Assembly: GCA_002421865.1 (NCBI GenBank)
Contig: DISE01000043.1
Span: forward strand, 1 to 21,251
Origin: Castellaniella sp. UBA6218
GTDB taxonomy: Bacteria; Pseudomonadota; Gammaproteobacteria; Burkholderiales; Burkholderiaceae_B
DNA length: 21,251 nt
Direction of reading: 5' to 3'
Shown: positions 5,912-13,363 of the stretch, piece by piece
How positions within the stretch are numbered: the first letter of the stretch is position 1
How the letters are laid out: each line of letters begins with the position of its first letter
Made by a program: the position numbers and the translations under genes
Notes under the pieces: generated by a model
Databases searched by the model: none
What the model was told of the DNA's origin: nothing
Seen by the model: only the letters and a program-made list of their open reading frames with translations

Positions 5912-6163
5912 TCAGTGCCGCACGATCTTGCCGAATTCGGCCTCGAGCTCTGCCATCATGTCCTTGCCGATCTCGCTGGCAAGCGCCTCGAAACGGGCTG
6001 CGGCCTTCTCGACAAACCGGCGGCGGAATTCGCCCATCTTGAAGTCGAAGGCCGCCAGTTCTGGGCCGCGCAGTCCGGCGGCCACGGCCTGCTTACGAAA
6101 GGAGGCAATGCCGTTCTTAACTGATTGGTCGATCTGGTCAAAAAACGTCTGATTCGTGCTCAT
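5912..6163 (-). CDS. Hypothetical 83-aa helical protein
   Basis: The family is not recognised. The start at 6163 (MSTNQTFFDQ) is chosen because a strong AAAGGAG site lies 10 bases upstream; an in-frame ATG 24 bases further upstream lacks one. The protein looks almost entirely helical (KMGEFRRRFVEKAAARFEALASEIGKDMMAELEAEFGKIV), with an amphipathic, coiled-coil-like C-terminal half and no membrane segment. It lies just downstream of the tape measure gene in the same direction and probably shares its transcript. Its length and character resemble small phasin-like or tail-accessory proteins, but that is only an impression. Confidence 0.7.
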   Translation of the reverse strand: MSTNQTFFDQIDQSVKNGIASFRKQAVAAGLRGPELAAFDFKMGEFRRRFVEKAAARFEALASEIGKDMMAELEAEFGKIVRH

Positions 6164-6296
6164 GGTGATATGCTCCTTTTGCCCCATTTGGTCCGGGAAA
6201 ATGGGCTCTATGTGGGGCTGGTTGGGTTAATGATCTGTTGATGCAAGATTTTGCGTGTATTTCCAACCACCACATGGCGGAGTAGATGACCGCCAT
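6138..6296 (-). CDS. Possible 52-aa ORF coupled to the tape measure stop
   Basis: The ATG overlaps the tape measure stop codon (TGATG) and is preceded by GAGG at a good distance, encoded in the last tape measure codons. It reads MAVIYSAMWWLEIHAK and runs to a TGA at 6138, overlapping the first 26 bases of the 83-aa gene in another frame. The first half is hydrophobic and aromatic; the second half overlaps the next gene's ribosome site and has no recognisable pattern. It may be a real coupled gene or a route for ribosomes to reach the 83-aa start. Confidence 0.35.
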   Translation of the reverse strand: MAVIYSAMWWLEIHAKSCINRSLTQPAPHRAHFPGPNGAKGAYHHEHESDVF

Positions 6297-8641
6297 CACA
6301 AACCTCGCCGCAGCGTCTGACCCAGGCGGCCGTTCTGGCGGATGTCTCCCATCACGATGTCGATCACCCAGCGCCCCATGTCATCCATGCGGACGTGCGG
6401 CTGGCCCTGAACACCTTGCGGCGTACCGGTGTTGGTGATGTTGATGATCGGCGCGGGCATGTTGCCCCCACCGCCGCCGGCAGTCGACACGCCCAGCCGC
6501 CCATCCGGCCCGCGCTTGAGCGGCATGATGGCCTCGGGGCCGGCCTCGCCGAAGACGCCAGCCCCGCGCGCAAAGGCAAACAGTTTGGGCGTGTCGTGGA
6601 TCTGGTTCGAGTAGGCCGACAGACTCGGGGAGTCATAGACGCCGCCCTTGGCGTTGTATGCTGCGCCACCCAGCGATCCGATCAAAGAGCCGATGGGGTC
6701 GCTGGACATATTGGCGAACATCTCAGCGCCGAACATTCGCAACCCGCCGCCCAGCATCCCCGCTAGCGGCCCCGTGATGCTGGCTTGAACCTGCATCCTG
6801 ATCATGTCCCGGATGATGCTGTTGGCCAGGTCAGCGAAGTTCATCTTGCCCGTCATTGCAAACTCGGTCAGCACGTCCTCCATGCCTTTGAATGTGCTGT
6901 TCACGATATCGCCAATGGACTGGTAGACGTTGGCCGACTCGTCCTGATAGTTGCGCAGGGCGTCCATCGCCCCGAGCGACCAGTCGCCCTGCGTCTCCTT
7001 CAGCTTTGCATAGTGATCCACCGCCATCTGCTCCTCGCGCTCCATGGCGGATTTCAGGGCGACTTCATCCTGCTCGGAAAGCCCTGCGGTAGAGTTGCGC
7101 CGTTGCTCCAGCAGGTCCTGGTACTTGTCACGGATCTCCTGCAAGGCGCTGTTGACTTGGCGAGCCCAGTCGCCCTGCCCCATGGCTTCGAGTTCGCGGT
7201 TGTACTTTGTCTGGGCAATGTTCAGGCGATTTTCGATCAGGTCGCCGATGCTGTTGTATTGCTTCTCGACATCGGTCAACCGCGCCATGCCGTCTGCAGA
7301 GCCCATCCAGTCTTCGATGCTGTCATACAGAACCTTGCGCTTGGACCCATTGCTTGACTTGCTGCCGCCGCCGGCCGGCTTGACGGTGTTCGGAGCGAGC
7401 TGCGGAATATAGTCCGGAAACATCCCCCCGTAGTCCCGATTCATCTGGTCTTTCAGAACCGCCAGGCGCGCTTTTCGGTAGGCAACGCCTTTGTCATACA
7501 CCCATTGCATAGCCCCATCGGATCGCGCTGCCGCGTTTTCCAGTTCTTCAATTTCTTGACGAAGACGCTGCGCTTCTGCGAAGGAGCCCCCAGAGTCGGC
7601 AAAGAACCCCTCTGCGGTGGCGGCGAAACCGATCAGCGAGCTCCTGGATGCTGCTGTGGCTTGAGCGAAGTTGCCAGCCAAGCCTAGTAACATGCCGCCG
7701 AAGTCGGCAAACGCCCGCTTGGTTTCTTCTGATGAAAGGGCGTAGGTCAGGTCGTTTACCCCCTGCGTCAGCCCGCGAACGCTGTCATCGTCTCCAGCCA
7801 TCAAGTCACTGATCTGGTTCTGGAGTGCCTGCAAGGCCCCTCCAAGCGTGTTCCGCGCTGCTGCGGCAGCGCCGCCGTAGCTTGATTCCAGCGCCTCAAT
7901 GACAATGCCCTGAGCCTCGGCGATGCGACCAGTGTCCTCCAGGGCCTTGGCCATCTTCTTCTGCTCGTCGGTGAACCGGAAGCCCTGACGCGACAGAGAA
8001 GCAAGGCCCTCGCTCGGAATATCCAGCGCCCGCCCGACAGTCTCCGCGGCCTGAGTGACGCTCATGCCCATGCGGATCGACGTATCGATCACGGCCTGCA
8101 TCGCACGCGGGAACATTTCGTGCGCGATGTTCGAGTATGACAGCAGCCGCGTCTGCGCCTGATTGATCTCGCCCGCCGTGAAAGTGGACATGGCCGCCAT
8201 GTCGAAGGCCATTGCGTTCAACTCTGCCCGAGTGAAGCCTGCGGCCATCCCGGTGGACTTCAACACGGCAGCCAACTGCGCCTGCTCCATCTGCGCGTTC
8301 TTCGTTTCGCTGATGAATTTGCCGAAGATGGCGCCCAGGGACAGTGTGCCGCCGATGCCGCCGATTGCCACGAGGCCGCCCAGGCTGCGGGTAAGGGCCC
8401 CCATTGTGGAATTCGCCATGATCATCGCCTGACGCATCCGGTCGGTTTCAGCTCTGGCCTTCGCCGCTGCAATGCTGACCGCCGATACGCCGGCCGCTCC
8501 CGACGCGCCAGCGTTCTTGAGGCGGTTCAGCGCCTGCTCGACCTCTGGACCGGCATTCGCCAGACGCATCAAGTCCTCTTTGGCCTTTTGTGCGGCGCTG
8601 GAGTCGATCTCCATGCCGAAGCTTACGATGTCATCTGCCAT
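6296..8641 (-). CDS. Lambda-type tail tape measure protein
   Basis: This protein sets tail length and chaperones genome ejection in long-tailed phages. It has 781 residues from the ATG at 8641, chosen because GAGGT sits 8-12 bases upstream. The N-terminal part (about 1-330) has the hydrophobic glycine-rich segment at 78-109 and the TMP_2-like QAQTRLLSYS and MGMSVTQAAETVGRALDIPSEGL region. The middle (about 360-560) is helical. A Tape_meas_lam_C-like domain lies at about 553-630 (YQSIGDIVNSTFKGMEDVL, MNFADLANSIIRDMI). The C-terminal AKGGVYDSPSLSAYSN and GEAGPEAIMPLKRG motifs close it. No frameshift or deletion is seen. No other tail structural gene accompanies it, which is unusual. Confidence 0.93.
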   Translation of the reverse strand: MADDIVSFGMEIDSSAAQKAKEDLMRLANAGPEVEQALNRLKNAGASGAAGVSAVSIAAAKARAETDRMRQAMIMANSTMGALTRSLGGLVAIGGIGGTLSLGAIFGKFISETKNAQMEQAQLAAVLKSTGMAAGFTRAELNAMAFDMAAMSTFTAGEINQAQTRLLSYSNIAHEMFPRAMQAVIDTSIRMGMSVTQAAETVGRALDIPSEGLASLSRQGFRFTDEQKKMAKALEDTGRIAEAQGIVIEALESSYGGAAAAARNTLGGALQALQNQISDLMAGDDDSVRGLTQGVNDLTYALSSEETKRAFADFGGMLLGLAGNFAQATAASRSSLIGFAATAEGFFADSGGSFAEAQRLRQEIEELENAAARSDGAMQWVYDKGVAYRKARLAVLKDQMNRDYGGMFPDYIPQLAPNTVKPAGGGSKSSNGSKRKVLYDSIEDWMGSADGMARLTDVEKQYNSIGDLIENRLNIAQTKYNRELEAMGQGDWARQVNSALQEIRDKYQDLLEQRRNSTAGLSEQDEVALKSAMEREEQMAVDHYAKLKETQGDWSLGAMDALRNYQDESANVYQSIGDIVNSTFKGMEDVLTEFAMTGKMNFADLANSIIRDMIRMQVQASITGPLAGMLGGGLRMFGAEMFANMSSDPIGSLIGSLGGAAYNAKGGVYDSPSLSAYSNQIHDTPKLFAFARGAGVFGEAGPEAIMPLKRGPDGRLGVSTAGGGGGNMPAPIINITNTGTPQGVQGQPHVRMDDMGRWVIDIVMGDIRQNGRLGQTLRRGL

Positions 8642-8739
8642 TTTCTTTACCTCGGTGGTGGTTCCCAATCCCCTACTTGTGGGGCTGAGTGTTGGTCTAT
8701 TGGTTGATGTGCTGATAGGCCACCATGTAGATGGGGTTT

Positions 8740-9060
8740 TCAGTCATCGATGGCGGATGGTCTCTCCGCCGGATTGTCGATTTCGGGGATTTCGCGGTAT
8801 CTCATCATCCAGATCCGGACGCCGCCAGGGCAGGCAGGTGGTACGGCTTCCGCACGGGCCTGCAATTCCTCCACGGTCTCGCCGGGCAGGCGATCCAGCA
8901 CCAAGGCATCGGCCGCCACGGCCAGGATGTCGTCGTCGGTGTAGTCCGGCGCTCCCAACCGGCACGACTTGCAGCCGATGAATATGGCGGTGGGCAGGCC
9001 TTCGCCCGGATCCAGTCGGATTTCCAGCGCCGCCAAGCGCGATTTCAATGCCTTGCTCAT
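8740..9060 (-). CDS. Hypothetical 106-aa protein upstream of the tape measure gene
   Basis: The family is not recognised. MSKALKSRLAALEIRL opens the protein. A central GCKSCRLGAPDYTDDDILAVAADALVLDRLPGETVEELQARAEA and an acidic C-terminus follow. The start at 9060 overlaps the stop of the 76-aa gene (ATGA). Its RLAALEIRL start resembles RIAALEREL in that neighbour, suggesting a duplicated helix. It occupies the position held by tail-assembly chaperones in ordinary tail modules, 98 bases ahead of the tape measure start, but no chaperone motif is evident. A 16-codon frame (8697-8747) overlaps its end without a ribosome site and is not called. Confidence 0.75.
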   Translation of the reverse strand: MSKALKSRLAALEIRLDPGEGLPTAIFIGCKSCRLGAPDYTDDDILAVAADALVLDRLPGETVEELQARAEAVPPACPGGVRIWMMRYREIPEIDNPAERPSAIDD

Positions 9061-9287
9061 GCCGACCCCCATGTGCCGGTGATCATCTGGCCATCGCGCC
9101 AGACCTGATGGCCGTCGTTCTGGTGCAGCAGGACCAGCAGCCGGTCGCCAGTTTTGGCTTGCTCGATGCGCGCCATCTGTTCGTCGTGGTCATCATCGCA
9201 AGGCATAGGTACGAACAAGACCAGGGGCTGGCTGGTGCCCAGTTCGCGTTCCAGTGCGGCAATGCGCCGCTTCGTCGTGATGTTCAT
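9057..9287 (-). CDS. Hypothetical 76-aa protein
   Basis: The family is not recognised. MNITTKRRIAALEREL forms a basic helix, followed by PLVLFVPMPCDDDHDEQMARIEQAKTGDRLLVLLHQNDGHQVWRDGQ. The AGGAG ribosome site lies inside the last codons of the preceding gene, whose stop is only 2 bases away. Near its 3' end a run of five G's (9066-9070) lies where the -1 frame is already that of the 106-aa gene. A rare frameshift could therefore join the two, though no canonical slippery heptamer is present. Simple ATGA reinitiation is the more economical reading. Confidence 0.75.
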   Translation of the reverse strand: MNITTKRRIAALERELGTSQPLVLFVPMPCDDDHDEQMARIEQAKTGDRLLVLLHQNDGHQVWRDGQMITGTWGSA

Positions 9288-9289
9288 GC

Positions 9290-9577
9290 TCAATACTCCT
9301 TTTGGCCTTCTGTGGCCTTTTCCAGGGCTTCCAGGCGCTGCTCGATGTCCGATGTTTCGATGGTCTGGCGCAGGATGTTCAGCACATAGGCCAGCTTCGT
9401 GCCGTCGGCGGCCGGGATCCGGCCGACCTTCATCTGTCGATACAGGCGGGCCAGTTCTTTGCGCACATCTACGGCAGTCGACAGAGGCAAGCGCAGGCGC
9501 CGGGGGTGGGTGGGATCGGGCGGCAACACTTCCCAGGTGCCGCTTTCGGGGGTTTCGTCGTTGCCGTTTGTGGCCAT
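9290..9577 (-). CDS. Hypothetical 95-aa protein
   Basis: The family is not recognised. A polar N-terminus (MATNGNDETPESGTWEVLPPDP) precedes a helical domain (VDVRKELARLYRQMKVGRIPAADGTKLAYVLNILRQTIETSDIEQRLEALEKA). The segment LARLYRQMKVGRI..ADGTKLAYVL resembles phage small proteins annotated as terminase-associated or unknown, but I cannot place it. AAGGA lies upstream of the ATG at 9577. The last codons (KEY) contain the ribosome site of the next gene, so the 95-, 76- and 106-aa genes form a coupled trio. Confidence 0.75.
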   Translation of the reverse strand: MATNGNDETPESGTWEVLPPDPTHPRRLRLPLSTAVDVRKELARLYRQMKVGRIPAADGTKLAYVLNILRQTIETSDIEQRLEALEKATEGQKEY

Positions 9578-9631
9578 CTATCTGTCCTTGAGGGGCCAGG
9601 GCCAGCCGCGAAGGCCAGCCCCGTGTGCCGA

Positions 9632-10381
9632 TCACTGCGCAGGCTGCATTTCCGGATCTGCGGCAATCGCCTCGGCCACGGTTTTGTAGCCAGACTGCGA
9701 ATCCCAGCGCAGGAACCCTTCGGGGGCGGCGGTGCGCCGTTCCGCAAGCGTCAAATGATCGCTAGCAAGGCCCCACGCTTTCTGCACTGCCTGGTCCGCC
9801 ACGCTCAGGAATTCGCGTGACTGCTGCAGCGCCGTTGCGCGGGCGGGGTCGCTGGCCATGATCGCGGCCTCCCGGGCTTGGGCCTTCTGTTCGCTCGAGA
9901 TGCCGGTGAGCGCCGGGGGCATCACCGCGGCAACCCGCATCAGGTCCGGATCCAGCGAACCGACAAGCAGGGCCGTTGCGACCTTTGCGGGGTCCATCGC
10001 GGCCAGTTTCTGCGCCAGCGCCAGGTCGATCATGGTCCCGGCGAGATCCGATTCGGACCGGGGGGCTATTGCGGCGCTGATGCCGGCGAAAGATTCATCC
10101 AGCTTGCGGTACTCGTCCTTGAAGGCAAGCGTGAACTTTTGCAGCGCCGCCAGGGCCTGCTTGCGGGCGGCGGCGCGCTGTTCTTCTTTTCCGACCTGCG
10201 ACAGGCGCGCATCGTTGTCGGCTTCGGCCAGGTCGGATTTGAGCTTCGCCAGGATGTCGGTTGCGCCGGCGACGATGTTGCGCGAAATCAGGCCGGTCTC
10301 GGGGTCTTTTGCGAATTGCGGCCACAGCGCCAGGACCGTGCGTTTGTTGGGGTGAAAGTCGATTGAAGAAGTGGTGGTCAT
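9632..10381 (-). CDS. Hypothetical 249-aa alanine-rich helical protein
   Basis: The family is not recognised. The protein is almost entirely helical and alanine-rich, with a charged segment at about 45-95 (LKSDLAEADNDARLSQVGKEEQRAAARKQALAALQKF) that could form a coiled coil. It has no membrane segment or signal peptide. AAAGGATC precedes the ATG at 10381. It is the first gene after the iteron region, 54 bases upstream of the coupled trio leading to the tape measure gene. The composition would suit a scaffold or structural accessory protein, but this is inference from composition and position only. Confidence 0.75.
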   Translation of the reverse strand: MTTTSSIDFHPNKRTVLALWPQFAKDPETGLISRNIVAGATDILAKLKSDLAEADNDARLSQVGKEEQRAAARKQALAALQKFTLAFKDEYRKLDESFAGISAAIAPRSESDLAGTMIDLALAQKLAAMDPAKVATALLVGSLDPDLMRVAAVMPPALTGISSEQKAQAREAAIMASDPARATALQQSREFLSVADQAVQKAWGLASDHLTLAERRTAAPEGFLRWDSQSGYKTVAEAIAADPEMQPAQ

Positions 10382-10444
10382 TCTTGATCCTTTGGGCTAT
10401 GCCCGGTTGCTTGAACAGTTCCTGTCGCCAGGGTTGAAAAGGTG

Positions 10445-10539
10445 CTTTCCTATCTTTCCCATCTTTCCCAGAATGGGGTGTTTTGGGACGCCCCAGTCTT
10501 TCCCATCTTTCCCATTCCCCCTATAAGGGGGATGGGAAA
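10445..10539. repeat. Iteron array with large hairpin, candidate replication origin
   Basis: The 182-base gap between the primase-helicase gene and the 249-aa gene contains 9-bp repeats of ATCTTTCCC. Exact copies lie at 10452-10460, 10461-10469 and 10505-10513; a one-mismatch copy is at 10496-10504 and a partial one at 10445-10450. The repeats form two paired blocks. Between them GGGGTG and CGCCCC can pair. Immediately after the second block a 13-bp hairpin with one bulged T spans 10508-10539, with loop TATAA. Inverted relatives (ATGGGAAAT) follow. Position next to the replication gene suggests an origin bound by that protein; a transcriptional or packaging role is possible. Confidence 0.6.
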
Positions 10540-10563
10540 TGGGAATTGGGTGGGAGCGGTGGG

Positions 10564-12504
10564 TTACTTGATCCACAGCCAACCCTCCATGTGCTCGATC
10601 CGGCCGGCGTTCATCAGGTTCGTAATTGCCAGCCGGAACCGTTCGTTCTGGCGCTTGGGCTCTACCGGCAGTTGAGGGGCGATCAGCTTCATGGCGTCAT
10701 CCAGGCGCACGGTGGGGCGGCCATCAGGCAGGGCGGCAGGCGCGCCAGCGGGTCGCACGTCGCCAGCGTCACGCAGCATGTCGCCCAGCCGATCCCATAC
10801 GGCCTTGGTGTTGCCGCCCTTGGGTTCTTTGGGCAGCCTCGCGGGAGCCGCGCTGCTCTCGACCAGGCAGGCCCCGGCGATCTCGTGGCCATCAGCCAGG
10901 GTGTGCAGGACGACACGCTGCAGCATGGCGGCGTGCTCGACCGGCTCGGCGTCCTTGCTCTTACCACCCCCATCGCCATGGGTGGACACGGTGATTAGAT
11001 CCCCGGCCTTGACGGTGCTGATGACGGCATCGCAGGCGGCGTACAGACTGGAGTGACCGCGTGCGCCCCGTGCCGTGTCCTTGCCCATGTGGTGGACCGC
11101 CAGCACCAGACCGCCCACGAGGCTTTGCAGGCGCTGCAAGGCCTCAATGAGCAGTCCCATATCGGCGCTGGTGTTTTCGTCGACCCCAGGGCTTGCCTGG
11201 GCCAGTGTGTCGATCACGATCAGACCGCCTTCGCCACCCGCATTCAGAATGGCCCTGGCCAGCTCGTGGACGTCCTCTTGCTCTGTCAGCTTGAGCGTGT
11301 CCAGCACCACGGCGAACTCGTCGGGCACCTGGGTGCCGTTCTGCCGCTCCCACGCCTCGATGCGGCGCTTGATGCCGGCGCGGCCTTCCAGTGCGACATA
11401 GATCGTGTGGCGGGGGCGGCTGTCATGCCCGAACCAGGGCAGGCCCAGCGACACGCGGGCCAGCAGATCGATCGTGACGAAGGATTTGCCGGCACCAGAC
11501 TGGCCGATCACCAATCCGATCCCGGTCATGGGCAACACGCCGTCGACCATCCATTCCAGATCGGGCAGTTTGCGCAGGTCGTCGCGGCCCAGCAGGCGGA
11601 ACCTGGGGGCGGGGGTGAACACGGCTTTCATGGCTTCGTCGCCACGCTCGTGGCGCACGTCCCACCAGTCGCAGGCGCGGCCGTCCAGCTCGGGCAGGGC
11701 CACAGTGCCCTCAATGGCTTTGGCGGCCTCCTGGGCCTTCTGGCGGCCTACGTTGGGACGGTCAGGATGGATGTCATTGTCAGCAGCAAAAATGATCCGA
11801 GCGTCCTGGTGCTGGCTGCGGATGTCTTTGGCGACCGCCAGCAGATTGCCAGCGTTGAAGGCCACGCAAACCGGTAGGCAGGTGGCCTCGTGGATTGCTG
11901 CCCCGGTGGCGAATCCTTCGCAGATCACGATGGCCGGGCCAGGCTGGCCGATCCAGGAGCGGCCGCCCGCCATCTTGCCGCCCGTAAGGAACCGCTTGGA
12001 CCCGTCAGGTTGGATGATCTGCAGGCTCTGGATGATCCCCTGGGCGTCCAGGACAGGCACCAGCAGACTATCCCCCTCAATGCGGCTGCCGTGCGTCTTG
12101 ACGGCCTTGTGTGTCAGGTACGGATGATCCTGGGCTGGCTGGGCTTTACCCCAGCGCCCCTGAGCCTTTTCGGCGGCTTCCTTGTACGCGGCCTCGCGGG
12201 CGTCGTCGGCTTCCTGGCGGGCCCGGGCTGCCTGTTGGCGAAACTGCTCGATGTCGGCGCGGCTGGGCGCCGGGCCGTCGTGGCGCTTTTGCCAGGTCCA
12301 TGATTCGCCAGTACGCCAGCATCCGAACACCGCCCCGCGGCTGTCCTCGAATGGTCGGCACCACGCGGCCTTGTTACCCTTGCTGCCTTGTGGGTCGTCA
12401 AATCGGGTGAACCGCCCGGGCGCCAGCTCGACGGACTGCGGGCAGGCCAGCCCAGCCTGGGCCAGGGCCGCGTCCAGCGTGTCAGTGTGAATGACCTCCA
12501 TCAT
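10564..12504 (-). CDS. Toprim primase / RecA-fold helicase replication protein
   Basis: This 646-residue protein probably primes and unwinds DNA for element replication. A Toprim domain is marked by VICEGFATG (Glu196) and AADND (Asp242, Asp244). A RepA/AAA_25-type RecA-fold ATPase follows: Walker A GQSGAGKS at 334-341, Walker B LIVID at 428-432, and a His-His sensor at 471-472 followed by MGKDTARGARGHSSLY. Residues 81-120 form a charged helix. The C-terminal roughly 60 residues look like a small winged helix (RFRLAITNLMNAGRIEHMEGWLW), a candidate origin-binding part. The start overlaps the 74-aa gene stop; ATG 12504 or 12501 is possible. Satellite and phage primases of this layout are common. 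Confidence 0.92.
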   Translation of the reverse strand: MMEVIHTDTLDAALAQAGLACPQSVELAPGRFTRFDDPQGSKGNKAAWCRPFEDSRGAVFGCWRTGESWTWQKRHDGPAPSRADIEQFRQQAARARQEADDAREAAYKEAAEKAQGRWGKAQPAQDHPYLTHKAVKTHGSRIEGDSLLVPVLDAQGIIQSLQIIQPDGSKRFLTGGKMAGGRSWIGQPGPAIVICEGFATGAAIHEATCLPVCVAFNAGNLLAVAKDIRSQHQDARIIFAADNDIHPDRPNVGRQKAQEAAKAIEGTVALPELDGRACDWWDVRHERGDEAMKAVFTPAPRFRLLGRDDLRKLPDLEWMVDGVLPMTGIGLVIGQSGAGKSFVTIDLLARVSLGLPWFGHDSRPRHTIYVALEGRAGIKRRIEAWERQNGTQVPDEFAVVLDTLKLTEQEDVHELARAILNAGGEGGLIVIDTLAQASPGVDENTSADMGLLIEALQRLQSLVGGLVLAVHHMGKDTARGARGHSSLYAACDAVISTVKAGDLITVSTHGDGGGKSKDAEPVEHAAMLQRVVLHTLADGHEIAGACLVESSAAPARLPKEPKGGNTKAVWDRLGDMLRDAGDVRPAGAPAALPDGRPTVRLDDAMKLIAPQLPVEPKRQNERFRLAITNLMNAGRIEHMEGWLWIK

Positions 12505-12725
12505 TGCAGCCCCTCTGGCGCGTGATGCGTCGATTCGAGCTGAATATCGATTGCCCGCAGCAGATCGGAATACCGGATCCCATTACCCATCAAGGCCACC
12601 GCTAAGATGGCGAAGGCCTCCAGGCCGGATTCCTGAATTTGGCATCCCACAGTTTCTGCATGGTCGCCAAGGAACCGCATCAGGTCAGACAGCATGAAAT
12701 CTTCGTGACGGCTAGGTGTCAGCAT
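12501..12725 (-). CDS. Hypothetical 74-aa protein coupled to the primase-helicase
   Basis: The family is not recognised. MLTPSRHEDFMLSDLMRFLGDHAETVGCQIQESGLEAFAILAVALMGNG is a compact, helical, moderately acidic sequence without a membrane segment or known motif. The start at 12725 overlaps the 3' end of the winged-helix gene by 7 bases, and its TGA overlaps the ATG of the primase-helicase. It thus sits inside a run of coupled replication/regulation genes. A role as a replication accessory factor is inferred from position only. Confidence 0.7.
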   Translation of the reverse strand: MLTPSRHEDFMLSDLMRFLGDHAETVGCQIQESGLEAFAILAVALMGNGIRYSDLLRAIDIQLESTHHAPEGLQ

Positions 12726-13021
12726 GGCAGCGCCTTCGGGCCTCGGATGATCCGGTAGCGCAGGACACGGGCAGGGCGACCGGCGCGGGTCTGCACTGTT
12801 TCCCAATCTTGGGAGAGGATGAAGCCGTCGCGGCGCAACTCGGCCACAGTGCTATTCAGGCAGTGGTCAAAGCAGATCTGTTCAGCCTCGAAGCGGTTCA
12901 TGCTGCGCACGCGCAAAACGGCGGCAACATGGGCTTTTTTGGTAGAATAAATTTGTTGATTGCTTTGGTTTGACGCCTCGCCCGGTTGCCGCCGGGCGTT
13001 GCTATTTGTGGGGCCGGTCAT
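12719..13021 (-). CDS. Winged-helix DNA-binding protein (HTH_39-like)
   Basis: A 100-residue protein with a polar N-terminal tail (MTGPTNSNARRQPGEASNQSNQQ). It is followed by a helix-turn-helix/winged-helix domain from about residue 28: AHVAAVLRVRSMNRFEAEQI, STVAELRRDGFILSQDWE and the wing GRPARVLRYRI. This matches my memory of the HTH_39 family, common in phages next to replication genes. The ATG overlaps the AlpA-like gene stop as ATGA. It likely regulates element transcription or acts at the origin. An AT-rich patch inside the gene (around 12940-12960) stands out from the local base composition. Confidence 0.8.
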   Translation of the reverse strand: MTGPTNSNARRQPGEASNQSNQQIYSTKKAHVAAVLRVRSMNRFEAEQICFDHCLNSTVAELRRDGFILSQDWETVQTRAGRPARVLRYRIIRGPKALPC

Positions 13022-13239
13022 TGGTTCACATCGCCATTCCATCCAGCCGGATCAGCGAGCCATGCGCGGACTTGTTCGACGCGAAAGCCCACACTGTTGG
13101 GGCCTAGACGCACAGGGGCGGGGAAAGTGCCGTTCTTGATCCAGCGGTAGATCGTCGGCTTAGATTTCGTGGTGACGGCGCAAACCGTGCGGATCGGCGC
13201 AAAGCCGACTGGGGGGAGGTGAATTGCAGGGGCGTCCAT
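13018..13239 (-). CDS. AlpA-family transcriptional regulator
   Basis: AlpA-type proteins are small MerR-like winged-helix activators or excisionase-like factors. In P4-like elements and Gram-negative PICIs they switch on excision and replication. The 73-residue product shows the signature KPTIYRWIKNGTFPAPVRLG followed by SVGFRVEQVRAWLAD. The start at 13239 (MDAPAIHLPPVGF) gives a normal AlpA length; an upstream in-frame extension (MLLIRVGRDSWTDA) is possible but has no better ribosome site. It opens the coupled chain AlpA, winged helix, 74-aa, primase-helicase. The 124 bases upstream (13240-13363) hold a small CGTAGC-CGT-GCTACG dyad at 13348-13362 and presumably its promoter. Confidence 0.88.
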   Translation of the reverse strand: MDAPAIHLPPVGFAPIRTVCAVTTKSKPTIYRWIKNGTFPAPVRLGPNSVGFRVEQVRAWLADPAGWNGDVNQ

Positions 13240-13363
13240 AGCGTCAGTCCATGAATCGCGGCCTACGCGAATCAGAAGCAACCCAGTGAATGCCTCTAAT
13301 TGCGCGTTTTACCGCGTGTGCTGGGTGACGCTAGGTTAGGAAAGCCTGCGAACCGTAGCCGTG

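Noticed and set aside
8697..8747. 16-codon frame between the 106-aa gene and the tape measure gene
   Set aside because: It overlaps the upstream stop but has no ribosome site at a suitable distance and no frameshift signal that would join it to the preceding gene.
10445..10513. CRISPR-like array
   Set aside because: The units are 9 bp and mostly adjacent with no spacers of regular length; iterons fit better.
11053..11877. 274-codon + strand frame opposite the primase-helicase
   Set aside because: The - strand frame has Toprim and Walker motifs; this one is its shadow.
13348..13362. CGTAGC-CGT-GCTACG as a terminator behind the zinc-ribbon gene
   Set aside because: The stem is short and no T-run follows on the - strand; kept only as a possible operator in the AlpA upstream region.
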